From the NCBI GenBank assembly GCA_021292165.1, contig CM037877.1, positions 33,926,197 to 33,990,196 on the forward strand: a stretch of DNA of 64,000 nucleotides. Reading direction: 5' to 3'. Shown here piece by piece: positions 31,541 to 42,423 of this stretch. The translations under genes and the position numbers were made by a program. Source of the DNA: Shinisaurus crocodilurus. Lineage: Eukaryota > Chordata > Lepidosauria > Squamata > Shinisauridae. Below the pieces are notes generated by a model. It was given only the letters and a program-made list of their open reading frames with translations, was not told the DNA's origin and did not search any database. Within the stretch, counting starts at the first letter, position 1. Each line of letters opens with the position of its first letter.

Positions 31541-32365
31541 TCAGCAAAAAAAAAACAACATCAGGTTGGGAGACCAGAGGCCTTGAAGTTGTCCATCGAG
31601 ATTTAGCAGTTAGACAGCACTGAGCAGACACACAGGTCATAAGGTCACCATCTTCCCCACCATGGTGATATATATTCTATTTCTATTTAAATTATAGTAA
31701 TTATGTCTTCATTTGCATCTATACATATAAATCACTGTATGCAAATGTTACACAACCCTGTGTGCTGTGTCATCGGTTGTCCTCTTTTTGGGTTACACAT
31801 TTCTTCTCTTTGGGCAATGAAAAAGTAGCCACCTTAGGTTAAATGTACAACCTAAGGTTAAATGTACAACAAATGTACAAATGTTAAATGTTCTGTTGAC
31901 CATGAAAGGGCAGAATGCCAGGCTCTTGTTACTGACGTGAGGCCTAGATTATCCAGAGATGTGACACAGCTCTTCTGCCCATTGCAGCAGTTAGTGTTAC
32001 ACAGCCTTCTAGGACTGAAGAGGGCTCGGAGCCCTTGGGAACTCATAATACCAGCCCTGGGGTGTCCAGTGCAGCATCTGTAGGCACCAATGTGCCTGTA
32101 GAAATCTCTCTTGGTGCCCCGCAGGCTCCCTGACCCTCCTGATTTTCATTTCATTTCATTTATTTATTAAAATTTTAAAAAAAACAAAAAAAATGGGAGG
32201 CTGCCATGCTGTGAAGTGTCAGCCTCCAGCACCATCTTTATTTCCAATAATGCCTCTGGGCCCTACATCTCTGAGCCTGAGCACTTTACCTTTCCGTGCT
32301 GGAGCAGAACAATGTGGCTTCAAAAGAGTGGTTTTGCATTTTGGACCAGAGACCCAACCTCTGCA
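31541..32365. other. No recognised feature
   Basis: A short tandem motif (GGTTAAATGTACAAC) is repeated at 31836-31872; otherwise unremarkable. Confidence 0.4.
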
Positions 32366-32870
32366 TCGTACTCTGCCATCTCCCAAAGCAGTTACTTTAT
32401 TCCCAACTCAAGGATGGAAAGTGGAATATCGGTGGTCAATATAAGAGGTTTAAAGATGTTCTTAAGGCTAATCTAAAAAAATGCAATATAAACATCAAAA
32501 ACTGGGAAGCTCTGGCCCATGAACGATCTAACTGGAGGTTGGCCTTTCACAAAGGTTCCATGGACTTTGAAGAAGCCCGAGTGCAAGGTGAAAGGGAGAA
32601 ACGTGCTAAGCGAAAAGCATGCCAAATGAATCCTTTACAAGACCATCTTCCATCTGGTAACCTGTGTCCTCACTGTGGGAAGCTGTGTGGATCTAGAATT
32701 GGCCTCCACAGTCACTTACGGACTCATCGCTAGAGTCTACACAATTTTCTTTAGAATTTTCCTCCTTTTAAAATCCCCTTTTTGTAAAAAAAAAAATTAA
32801 AAAAAATTTTTTATCCTGGAAGACAATCTTACTCGGTCACGAGTGATCGCCTGACTGACTGACTGACTTA
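32366..32870 (+). mobile_element. Zinc-finger LINE 3' end, copy 2
   Basis: Colinear with copy 1 from 'CATCTCCCAAAGCAG' through the stop at 32731-32733 and the 3' UTR to 'GAGTGATCGCC', followed by a (TGAC)n tail at 32850-32870. The truncation point is close to that of copy 3. Confidence 0.85.
32368..32733 (+). pseudogene. LINE ORF2 C-terminal fragment with C2H2 finger (copy 2)
   Basis: About 121 codons of uninterrupted LINE frame, from HLPKQLLYSQL to the C2H2 finger CPHCGKLCGSRIGLHSHLRT and stop. It differs from copy 1 at about six residues over 117 and has no frameshift. The frame can be extended upstream to 32296, but those residues are flanking DNA, not LINE. It contains the basic, lysine- and arginine-rich linker before the finger, which probably binds nucleic acid in the intact protein; that role is inferred. 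The reverse transcriptase is absent. Confidence 0.8.
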
Positions 32871-33561
32871 GGTTTTTGGGTTACTTACTTTAGTTTTAGT
32901 TTCATCAGTATGCTTTCCGGGACATGGGTGTTTTGTGACCAGCCACACCCACCATGGCAGCCATTTCAGGAATGAGCAAGCTTCTCCGTGACAGTCATTT
33001 TGTGAGAATGCCCACAACACTCCCAACATTCCAAATGTGCCTACTGACTAGAAAAGGCTGGGGACCCCTGCACCAGGTAGTTCACTAAGTCTCAGCCTCC
33101 CAGGTTCAAGCTCCAGAGCTTCTTAGTACAAGCTCCAAGAAGGGGTAGGGAACCTATTCTGCCCCAAGGGCCACATTAGCAATGGGGAGGGATTTCGGGG
33201 GCCACATGCCAGTAGTGGGCAGGGCCACAGCCATCCCTCGCAGGCACAGACATCCCATTTACACGCACACACTACACACTTTTGCACACATTCACACACC
33301 CATACACACACATTGATACATTTACACACATACACAAACACACCTCTGGGAACCCAGTTGCACGAACTCCTCCTCTTCCCCCTTCTCCAGTGGAAAAGGG
33401 ATGGGACACATGGAGCCCCTGGGAACCGCTGCTTTGAGCTGCCTCAGAAGCCAGCTCCATGCACCCCTCGTCTTTCTCCAGGGCCGATGCAACACAGAAG
33501 TGGTCTGGAGATCAAAGATAATGGAGGGGGAATGGCTTCAGAAAGGGGGAATTCCATAAAG
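32871..33561. other. No gene; hAT-end-like and (CA)-rich stretch
   Basis: 33135-33230 has 'GGGGTAGGGAACC' and 'AAGGGCCACATTAGCAATGG', which look like a hAT end of the type at 42572. 33245-33345 is CACACA-rich and recurs in similar form at 36565-36680, downstream of repeat D. Confidence 0.45.
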
Positions 33562-33613
33562 CAGTGTTCTTCAACCTTGGGCCCCCAGATGTTTTTGGCC
33601 TACAACTCATATT
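33562..33613. mobile_element. Half copy of the CAGTGTTCTCCAACC palindromic element
   Basis: 'CAGTGTTCTTCAACCTTGGG' and 'CCCCAGATGTTTTTGGCCTA' match the left arm of the elements at 20758 and 43188; the right arm is missing. Confidence 0.75.
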
Positions 33614-34080
33614 TTTACCCACAATTCTGTTCTGGTCTGTTTCCACATTGAATTCATGATTTTGTAAGGAAAAAAATCTTCTCAAAATATGTATTTAAGA
33701 ATGTACTTTCTCTCAGAACACACATTTAAATGTGTATTTTCTTGCAAATGTAAATTTGGAAACTTGGCCAGGAGAACTGAGTCACAACGTTTGGAGAAGC
33801 TTACCATTGGGTATGCTACGTTTCTGATCCACACATTGGGCATTATGTACTTCCGCTCATTCCATTGTGCCAGCAGGACCCTCTGCTAGCATATCGGGAA
33901 GTTAGCACTGCTTAAAACAACCCCGGAAATGAGCAGAAGTGCTCATTTCCAGGTCAGGACAGTTAGGAGAGCTCCCTGCTTCGAGCTCCACTGAACTGCC
34001 CTGTTCCAGAAATGAGTGTTTCCTTCCAGTTGCTTTATGAACTGACAGCTCTCCCTTGTGCTGGTGGTAGTGGTAGTAGT

Positions 34081-34890
34081 AGGCGATCACTCGTGACCGA
34101 GTAAGATTGTCTTCCGGGATAAAAATTACAAAAAGAAAATTATAAAAAGAGGAAATTCTAAAAAAAATTGTGTAGACTCTAGCGATGGGTCCGCAAGTGA
34201 CTGTGGAGGCCAATTCTAGATCCACACAGCTTCCCACAGTGCGGACACAGGTTATCAGATGGATGTTTATAGTGGTGTCCATGAACCTTGGGGGCCCCGC
34301 CTCTCCGCCACCTCACCTCTCCTCTCCGTGGCGGCGGCCCCCTCGCCTCGATCTTCTGAGCGGCATGGAGCGGCGTGGCGCTGCTCCGCGCTGCTCGAGC
34401 CGCAGGCACCGGCCGCGCTGGTCCCATCACGTCACTTCCGGCAGGTCGGAAGTGACGCGACGGGACCAGCACGGCTGGCACCGGCGGCTCGAGCAACGCG
34501 GAGAGGTGAGCCGCCCCGGGGATAAGGTAAGTCCCCACAAGCCTCACATGGCCGTTAGCGGGGCCGATTTCGGCCTGCTACGCCATGCGAGGTGAAATCG
34601 TCCACTTCTAAATTAGAAGATGGTCCTGTAAAGGATTCGTTTGCTGTGCTTTTCGCTTAGCATGTTTCTCCCTTTCACCTTGCACTCGGGCTTCTTCAAA
34701 GTCCATGGAACCTTTGTGAAAGGCCAACCTCCATTTAGATCGTTCACGGGCCAGAGCTTCCCAGTTTTTGATGTTTATATTGCATTTTTTTAGATTAGCC
34801 TTAACAACATCTTTAAACCTCTTATATTGACCGCCGATATTCCGCTTTCCATCCTTGAGTTGGGAATAAAGTAACTGCTTTGGGAGGCGG
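34081..34890 (-). mobile_element. Zinc-finger LINE 3' end, copy 3, split by a GC-rich insertion
   Basis: The 3' end (34081-34262) has the UTR and the complement of the zinc-finger codons; the upstream part is at about 34616-34890. Compared with copy 4 at 53.9 kb, the break lies within 'CAGATGGAAGATGG'. A TAG/GGT-rich tail precedes 34081. Confidence 0.85.
34264..34615. mobile_element. GC-rich palindromic insertion in LINE copy 3
   Basis: About 350 bases absent from the other LINE copies. The centre pairs 'GCTGGTCCC..CACTTCC' with 'GGAAGTG..GGGACCAGC' and it contains the motif 'GGGGCCGATTTCGGCC', which is also found in the Tigger-like element at 2.66 kb. The exact ends and target duplication are ambiguous because the target itself repeats AGATGG. 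Confidence 0.65.
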
Positions 34891-35183
34891 CTTTGCTAGT
34901 AGTGGGATCTGCTGGGGCACGGGCAGCACTGGATACTGCCCATTAGTCTGAGAGGTGCAGATCAGGTCATTTCAAAAAGGCCAAGTTCCTCAAGCATCTC
35001 TAGAACCCCCAGACCAACGCTCCAACCTAGCCACTCCCCTGCCCTGCTATGCTTCAGCATTTGGTTCTTCTAACAGCAGATATGCCACAGATCCCATTTC
35101 ATTTTATTATTGGTTCAGTCTGTGAGGTGAAAGAAACAGACTTCAATAGATTGTAGCAAGTCAGGCTCATAGTTTGTGGACTT
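34891..35183. other. No recognised feature
   Basis: Short unremarkable interval. Confidence 0.4.
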
Positions 35184-35425
35184 TATTTATTTATTTATTT
35201 ATTACATTTATACCCCGCCTTTTTTCCTACAAGGAACTCAAAGTGGCTTACATAATCCTCATCCTCCTCTCCATTTTATCCTCACAACAACCCTGTGAGG
35301 TAGATTAGGCTGAGAGGCAGTGACTGGCCCAAAGTCACCCAGTGAGTTTCATGGCCGAGTGGGGAAAGAACCTGGATCTCCCGAGTCCCAGTCCAACACT
35401 CTCACCACTACGCCACACTGACTTG
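35184..35425 (-). mobile_element. Full-length Sauria-type SINE
   Basis: Colinear with 15808-16063 from a TTTA tail to the head 'CACTACGCCACACTG'. The B-box region on the minus strand reads CAGGTTCTTTCCCC, so one promoter box is altered. Confidence 0.88.
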
Positions 35426-35426
35426 G

Positions 35427-35555
35427 CTTAGAGTAGCCTTCCCCCAACCTGGTGCCCTCCAGATGTGTTAGACTACAACTCCCATCATTCCCATCCATCA
35501 TGGCCTTTGGTTTAGTCCAACGTATTTGGAGGGCGTCCTCTTAGAGAAGGCTGTA
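35427..35555. mobile_element. Short palindromic hAT-like element (CCCCAACCTGG family)
   Basis: 'TAGCCTTCCCCCAACCTGGT' at the left and 'GGAGGGCG' then 'AGAGAAGGCTG' at the right, with 'GACTACAACTCCCATCATTC' inside. It abuts the SINE. Confidence 0.7.
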
Positions 35556-36179
35556 TAGAATGAAAAAGACATATGAAGAGTGAGATACCCCATTGTGCTT
35601 TCCCATTATACTTCATGAGGCCTCAGGCAGTAAGATTCCTTCAAATGCAAGAGCTGCTGACACCTAGAATGAATGTTTTCCTCAAGTACAGATTGTTATG
35701 GAAGCCAGAAGGACGTTTACCTAATAAAAATGCAGCGTATCACTAACAATTATCCAAGGGAAGAAACACTCTCATCTTTAAGTTCCTTTTGCTTTCGTAG
35801 ACGGAAATGTCGAAATGTTCTCAGAATGGCTTGGGAGTGTGATAAACTCTGAGATATTAAATTGCACAAACCTCAGAGTCTGATCCACCTTGTTATCAGC
35901 AGTGTTATCTTTCTTTTCTTTCTTTTCTTTCTACAAGTGGTATGTTGCCATTTTAATCAAAGGATCAGTTAATCAGGAAGCAACTTGCAATTTTAACATT
36001 ATGAGGATGGTGCGAGCAAAGGGTTTCAGCGAAGATTTGTTTCAATTGCTTGGAAAAAAATATTTTTGCTACTCCTTTTTAAAGCTGCCGTTACCACAAG
36101 GATGTGTCTGCAATTTATTTGACTCACAATTCCTAAAAATGAAGCAAATATTTGGGGAAAGGGGCAGGTTGTGCTTGGG
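35556..36179. other. No recognised feature
   Basis: AT-rich, no recognisable repeat; a TTTC run at 35909-35930. Confidence 0.4.
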
Positions 36180-36254
36180 CAAATCTTAAGTGAATTTATG
36201 AAAGAAGCAAATCTTCTTTATGAACGAAGCAAATTTATGAAAGAAGCAAATCTT
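36180..36254. repeat. Short tandem repeat (about 25-base unit)
   Basis: 'GAAAGAAGCAAATCTT' and variants occur three times with 'TTTATGAA' between. Confidence 0.7.
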
Positions 36255-36545
36255 AGGTCTGACCAGGGTGTCAAGGGTGGGGTGCCTGGGCACCTGCCGG
36301 GGGCCCACACACGCCCAGTAGTGGCCCCACTGACAAGAGCCCCCTGCAGTCGCTCTTCCTGTTCAGCCTTGAAACCTTCTTGTTCACTTGCCTCTTGCTC
36401 TGGCCCAGGCAGTGGTGGTACGAGGAGGAGGAGGGGAGGAGGAGCAGATGCCGCTGCCTACTTGCTCACTGGCTCCCTGCCTGCCGAGCAAGCAAGTGGT
36501 AGCAGTGATGAGGAAGAGGAGGAGGAGGAGGAGGAACAGTAGCAA
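36255..36545. repeat. Unnamed dispersed repeat D, copy 2
   Basis: Colinear with 27095-27420, ending in a GAG-rich expansion (36508-36538). It is followed by CACA-rich DNA like that at 33.25 kb. Confidence 0.6.
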
Positions 36546-36924
36546 GAGACAAAGCCAAACGGCCTACGCACACGCAGCACATTCCGTTCACATACACATA
36601 CACCCTTACAGACATTTGCATGCATTCACCCACACACATATCTATCCATCCATCCATTTACACACACACACACACACGTCTGGGAACACAGACTCCCGGG
36701 TGGGGGGGGGCATTGAGGATGTCTGGATCAAGGGCCCTGCAAAACCAGGAACTGGCATTTGGACCGATTTACAAATGTACTCATGAATCTCCTTTAAAAG
36801 ATTTTCTGTAGCTGTCTGGAAGACAGGGGTGAGCCCGGAAATATGAGTTTATGGGAGTGAAAGGGAGTCAAAGACCATTATTAGGGGAGCAAAGATTTTA
36901 TCCATGTTCTACTCCCTGCCTGCT

Positions 36925-37475
36925 CCCATTACGCAGTATGGTCCACCTCCTCTGCAAGGTAGCAATGGCCACCTGCTTTTCTTTCCCCCCTCTGGCACAA
37001 AAGGGTGCATTCTCTGTGCCTTGTTGTGCTTTCTCTACATTTCTTTGGCCATGTGCCCAATTTTGAGGCATTTATGGCACTGGGACATTTTATGATTGCA
37101 AACTGAGGGGATGAACTCCTCCACAACAGAAGCACCGTTCCAGGGCCCAAACCTTTTGCTGTGGCATTTGCAATCTGCTCATGGGCTCCATCTGGGTTTT
37201 TATTAGAATCTAGGTGTAAAGCCTCAAAGTTCCTCACTGCTGCTTCCAAAGCTCTTGCCAATTCTGCAGTTTGGTTCCAGATCAAGCTGATTTCTGCCAG
37301 CAACTGCCTTTGAATTTTCTCATTGTTCAGTCCACAAACAAATGTCTCTCTCAGCATCCAGGACGTTGACAAACAAGCAGTGCTCAGTTAGCTTTTTGAG
37401 CTCAGCTACGTATTCAGACATGAGCTCCCCTTTCCTTTCTCGCCGCATAGGACTTTGAAACATGACACACAATCA
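36925..37475 (-). pseudogene. Ty3/Gypsy retrotransposon gag remnant
   Basis: Minus-strand pieces give a colinear gag: MSEYVAELKKLTEHC (about 37420-37375), then after a frameshift LRETFVCGLNNEKIQRQLLA (about 37350-37290), then ELARALEAA, then zinc-knuckle residues CHKCLKIGHMAK (about 37075-37040), with the final cysteine in another frame. In Gypsy elements gag forms the particle and the knuckles bind RNA. At least three frameshifts or stops are needed to follow it, so it is dead. No LTR, protease or polymerase was found next to it. The unbroken 147-codon frame at 36929-37372 covers only the middle and is not a gene. Confidence 0.8.
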
Positions 37476-37505
37476 TGCTAGATTTGGAGCTTCCAAAAGT
37501 CTGCT

Positions 37506-37785
37506 AAACCTTTGTCTCATGAGAGCATAAGAAGAACCATGCTGGATCAGGCCAAAGGTCCATCTAGTCCAGCATTCTGTTCCCACAGTGGCCAACCAGC
37601 TGCCCAAAGGATCCCATAAGCAGGAGATGAGCATAGCAGCACCCTCCTGCCCATGTCCCCCAGCAACATGGTATACAGGGGTACACTGCCTCCGATACCG
37701 GAGATAACACATAGCCATCATGAGTAGTAGCCACATATATAGCCTTATCCTCTATGAATTTGTCTAATAACCTTTAAAGCCGAAC
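37506..37785 (-). mobile_element. CR1-like LINE 3' region
   Basis: Contains 'GGTCCATCTAGTCCAGCATT', 'GTGGCCAACCAGCTGCCC', 'GTAGCCACATATATAGCC' and 'TTTGTCTAATAACC', colinear with the copies at 49.1 kb and 1-102/744-860. It is uninterrupted and useful as a reference for the other two. Confidence 0.7.
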
Positions 37786-38018
37786 TGCAAGTTTCTCCCA
37801 TTAAAATTGCCAGGTAATCCCTTGGCTCCATGCCCGATTTATAAACTTCCATCCTGACTCCTTCTCCAACCCACTACATTCCTCAAATTCTCTTCCCCTT
37901 CCTCCCCAGCCCTCCAAGATTTGATCCTGACCACACCAAGGAGGGCACCACATTTTTCTAAACTAAAAAGTTGGCAACCCCACCAGCAGAGCATTTGCTG
38001 AGGCTCAGGGATGAGAGT

Positions 38019-38019
<1 letters not shown>
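37786..38019. other. No recognised feature
   Basis: Short interval without motifs. Confidence 0.35.
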
Positions 38020-38060
<41 letters not shown>

Positions 38061-38064
38061 CGCT
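38020..38064. repeat. (TG)n(CG)n microsatellite
   Basis: About 15 TG units followed by five GC units; alternating purine-pyrimidine, so Z-DNA-prone in principle. Confidence 0.95.
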
Positions 38065-39940
38065 CTCAATGATGGTTTAGCCTGTGCACGGAAGGTGAAA
38101 TTATGCTCCAGGACAAGCTGAAATCTGCAACATGTATAAATTAATCAGACATATCTGCACGCTTTGCGTACTTGATTGTGCCCCTTCTTGTCAAGAAGAG
38201 GCAGAAGAAACATGGACGGCACTCAGCCTCACCACTAGCACACAACCTGTCTGGCCCCAACTTCAAATATTCCATCAGGCATTGGCCATACACACTTTCA
38301 AGCTTATCTCGTCAGCCTTAAGGGTTATTGACTTCGGTTTTATTTTAAAGAAGACACTGATTGTCAGGATGCTGAACTCTGGCTTCACTGCCAAATCCCT
38401 CACTTGGATATACATGGACCTGCCTTATTCATTAGTCCTGTGGAGATTGACCAGTTGAGGTAAGGTACACTCTAGGGGCGTGGGAGTTTGGGATCAGGTC
38501 CACTGGGCCAAGCCAGTTGGCATATCCACATCTGAGGTCACATCTGTAGAAATGGGTACCAGCTGAATATGCATGGGCTCCATGTGCGTGATTTTTGCAG
38601 GGTACACAGATTGCGTGTACAAAGCCGGTACATGAAAGGTATACGTGCAGGCCCTTGTAGGGATAGACATCAGGAATGGGGGGGGGGGGAGGACAGAGGA
38701 CAAGAACTGTGGGTGCAGTCCTCATACACATATTATTACGCTCCTGCACCCAACTTTTGAGGGGTGAGGAGTTTCAGGGGCTCCAGCACTTGCTCAGACT
38801 TCAGTTTCCTGAGAAGGAGGACATGGGAGGACTGTGGTGTTTCTTTCATGAAAGGTTGATTTACCCTGAGGTCAAGATGAGGGTCCACAATGTTCCCAGT
38901 CCAACAGATCTCTGCCCCCCCCCCCAGCTGCCTAGGGCTTTTTCTCCAGAGATCCCAAGTCAGCCCTCTTCTATCCAAAATGCTCCAGCCAAACTTCTTG
39001 CTACCCCCCCCCAGGCCTCAGTCGGCCCCTCCCCTTGGCCTAGCAGAACAAAGGCTACCAGTTCAAGATCTACAGAGTGGCAGGGGGGAGGGGGAATCCG
39101 AAATCACTTTGTGATCAGAGGCACTGAGTTACAAGGGATCCCTGCAAGGTAATTTCGACTGACCCCAAGCACATAACAATATACTGTGCAAACCGGACCT
39201 AAATTGGTTGTCTGCAAGAACTTCAGTCAGACCAATGATCCATCGGTCTAAGTACGGCTTACTTGGCTCGATGTAGCCAGGAGGAGCGGGGAGAACAGAT
39301 GGGTGGAGGTGATCAGGAGTTCCCTCTGAAAAGCTATTTGTCCCACGCCCAACTACAGAGCCCAGTTTTCCTATTACCACATGTATGTGAGAAAGTTTCC
39401 TCCCCTCTGAAAGTACTTTGCCCTTTCTTTGCCCCCCACAATATATTTTTTCAAGGGCTGCCATTGCACACCCCTGCAATTTTCTAGCTATGATTCCGAT
39501 CTGAAGCACTTATCTGACCTTTTTTCTTCCCTAATTGGAAGGGTGTAGGCAGTAAAACATGCGGAGAGCCAATCGTGTGGTATTATCCACAGAATACGGA
39601 TGTTTATTTTGTTCTCCATCTGCCAAAAATGTGATTCCTTTTACTGCCTGGCATAATGTTCTTGGCAGCCTCCTCTCACTGAAGCCAGGGATAAGCTTCA
39701 TCTGTGGGAGCATGGGAGGAACTAAAATAACCGACCTTCCATTCCATCGCTGGAAAAGCCCTCGCTTCTCAAGTCTGCACAAGAGTGAAAGCAATAGGGA
39801 AGACGGGTCCTAAAATGAGAGAAATCAAGGAGGACTGAGACAGAGGAAAGATAAAAGAAGTCTAAAATCAACACACCACATAAGGACATTGAGTCCACTA
39901 TGTGTTGATGCGGGGGGGGGGATTTAACAATGGCTTTTTA
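38065..39940. other. No recognised feature
   Basis: Several 60-160-codon frames on both strands overlap one another and show no family motif; I do not support any as a gene. Confidence 0.4.
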
Positions 39941-40000
39941 GAAGAAGAAGAAGAAGAGGAGGAGGAGGAGGAGGAGGAGGAGGAGGAGGAGGAGGAGGAA
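39941..40000. repeat. (GAA)n(GGA)n microsatellite
   Basis: Sixty bases of purine triplets; the poly-Glu, poly-Ser and poly-Pro frames across it are artefacts. Confidence 0.95.
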
Positions 40001-40164
40001 GGATACAGGTTAATGATGGAGGTTCCCTTAGAGGAACTCCAAAAGGAGGTTTTGAATGGCGATAGATATGCATTCTGCGGGCAGGGCACCCATAATATCT
40101 GGTGATCTGTACATCAAGGTGCATCACGCCCCCACCTGTCTCTGCCTGTTCACACTACAACCTC

Positions 40165-40498
40165 TGTGAGAATTTCAGTTCAGTTCAGGTTTGATAAGAA
40201 TTTACCAAAATTCGCAAACTTCTCCATATTCAAGACAAAGCGAACGTGTGATTTTAAAAAAAAGCAAACGTGGGAGAAATGGAAATGGACAGATTCATCC
40301 ATCCTGGCACAGGGCTTTGAGCACTTCACTCTTTAAAGTCTGGGTTTGAATCACTGTGAATGCAATCAGTTTAGTGCTGAATTAGGGTCGCCACCTCTTT
40401 TTTCTGATAGGCGCCTCATCTTTAACAGCTCTATGGCAGGCAGGTACATCATGGTCCTCTCCATGCTGGAAACAGCTTTGCCTCTTGCATTTATGGGC
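40165..40498. repeat. Unnamed dispersed repeat A, copy 3 (insertion target)
   Basis: Same phrase order as copies 1 and 2, up to 'CCTCTTGCATTTATGGGC'. The composite insertion at 40499 begins here, and the last 16 bases are duplicated on its far side at 42424-42439. Confidence 0.65.
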
Positions 40499-40923
40499 TG
40501 ACACCAAAGGAGAATCACAGAAATACAAGTTTTACCAAAAAAGTGTGAAAACACCACCGTGATCAGAACTTTCTTTCATCTGTTTTTAATTTTTTTACAA
40601 TGCATGTTGCAATATTAAATTTGTTATATTAATATAAACTTTCAGTAATCAATCTTTACAAATTCTTCAATACTCATGCTGTAACATAGAGTCTTAAACA
40701 TATATACCGTAATTATACAAATAACCAGTGGTAATTACCCCCCTATAATCTCAGGGGTTTAGCATCCACCCAACTTGCTGTATTGTGCTTTATAGAGTTA
40801 ATGAAAATCTTCCTGTTTTTTCTTTTTCTTTATGGAGTTGCTGCAGCCTTTCCTCTTATTTTTTGAGATGGCCTTCAAGTAAGCCTTCCTCTCCATCTTT
40901 TCTTTCTGAGTGGCTTAAAGCAT
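40499..40923 (+). repeat. Direct repeat unit A
   Basis: Begins TGACACCAAAGGAG and ends GGCTTAAAGCA(T). I find only two differences from A' over 425 bases (A/G at the 'CACAG' site and at 'CTATAATC'). Confidence 0.92.
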
Positions 40924-41784
40924 TATTTCTCCTTGGAATGATTTCCAGAATCCTGATATTCACAATATCCTCACTTATTTTCCCAACAAGAAACCGGTTT
41001 GGAATTCTTGTTTCGTGCATAATTGCCTTTATCAAGGGTCTGAAGGATAGTCGTGGGCTGTATCAGTATCAATACATTCTATAATACAAAAACATTTGTT
41101 GCAGTGTTGCTAAACATATTTACAAAACAGTCAACCACCACAAATCCCAATATTTTACTTACGTTATCTTTTATGTGGGTTGCTATTACGCTTAAATCCT
41201 ATAGTGGCCATACTGTTGCATGCATGTATATGTACTCTATAGACAGCTGTAAATCATTTCAGCAGAACCAATTAACGCTCCCTCAAGGCTATTACAATTA
41301 ATTAAGTATTTTGGGAGTTACCCTGCAAGATACTCCTAAGGATATATCCACCCCCATATACTGGTTAGTTTACAATATCTATCCTTACTTTGACGTATAC
41401 TGGGTGGTTTCAAATCCTCAACCCTCACCAAATCACAAGGCTTTACTTTATTTATTAAGGGGCAATGCATACATACCCATTTCCAATCTGACTGAACAGA
41501 AAAACCACAATAAGATATCCTCCTTAATATAATATACATCTTAATGTTTATAATTTACATTTAAGTCTTCCAACCCTGGAGGTATATCTACTGCAAGAAC
41601 CTTAATGATTTACAAGGGGTGATGCATATAACCCCATATGTCCATTAATACATTATAATGGTGAGTGATAATGCATGTAACACCATTATTCAAAATTTAC
41701 ATTCCATGCTCGTATCTTTGGGGAGTTGTCTGCTGATATCTTATTCTACTAGAAGTTATGTACGGCTCCCCTAACTTAACTAGC

Positions 41785-42209
41785 TGACACCAAAGGAGAA
41801 TCACGGAAATACAAGTTTTACCAAAAAAGTGTGAAAACACCACCGTGATCAGAACTTTCTTTCATCTGTTTTTAATTTTTTTACAATGCATGTTGCAATA
41901 TTAAATTTGTTATATTAATATAAACTTTCAGTAATCAATCTTTACAAATTCTTCAATACTCATGCTGTAACATAGAGTCTTAAACATATATACCGTAATT
42001 ATACAAATAACCAGTGGTAATTACCCCCCTATGATCTCAGGGGTTTAGCATCCACCCAACTTGCTGTATTGTGCTTTATAGAGTTAATGAAAATCTTCCT
42101 GTTTTTTCTTTTTCTTTATGGAGTTGCTGCAGCCTTTCCTCTTATTTTTTGAGATGGCCTTCAAGTAAGCCTTCCTCTCCATCTTTTCTTTCTGAGTGGC
42201 TTAAAGCAT
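41785..42209 (+). repeat. Direct repeat unit A'
   Basis: Second copy of unit A, immediately followed by the inverted 214-base copy. Confidence 0.92.
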
Positions 42210-42423
42210 AGGGGGGTAATTACCACTGGTTATTTGTATAATTACGGTATATATGTTTAAGACTCTATGTTACAGCATGAGTATTGAAGAATTTGTAAAG
42301 ATTGATTACTGAAAGTTTATATTAATATAACAAATTTAATATTGCAACATGCATTGTAAAAAAATTAAAAACAGATGAAAGAAAGTTCTGATCACGGTGG
42401 TGTTTTCACACTTTTTTGGTAAA
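42210..42423 (-). repeat. Inverted partial copy of unit A
   Basis: Reverse complement of 40531-40744 (and of the same part of A' at 41817-42030). With A' it forms a hairpin-capable structure having 214-base arms and about 180 bases between. Confidence 0.92.

Larger units (their letters stand above)
40499..42423. mobile_element. 1.9-kb composite retroelement-like insertion, possibly Penelope-like
   Basis: Flanked by an exact 16-base duplication, TCTTGCATTTATGGGC (40483-40498 and 42424-42439), a length typical of target-primed or Penelope-type integration. Inside are unit A (40499-40923), a unique 0.86-kb part, unit A' (41785-42209; 425 bases, nearly identical to A), and a third, inverted copy of 214 bases (42210-42423, complement of 40531-40744). 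Terminal LTR-like direct repeats plus an inverted partial copy resemble the arrangements of Penelope-like elements. On the minus strand near 41050-41000, 'CTTGATAAAGG' followed by 'CACGAAACAAG' loosely recalls the hammerhead-type core of such repeats. No GIY-YIG or reverse-transcriptase frame was seen. The class is inferred. Confidence 0.6.

Noticed and set aside
38065..39500. Cluster of 60-160-codon frames on both strands
   Set aside because: They overlap in all frames, carry no family motifs, and include homopolymer-driven Pro and Gly runs.
39898..40127. Poly-Glu, poly-Ser and poly-Pro frames
   Set aside because: Translation of the GAA/GGA microsatellite.
41000..41050. Hammerhead ribozyme on the minus strand of the composite insertion
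   Set aside because: Only a loose match (CTTGATAAAGG and CACGAAACAAG); the conserved CUGAUGA core is altered and stem II is too short by eye. Kept only as a hint in the element's description.
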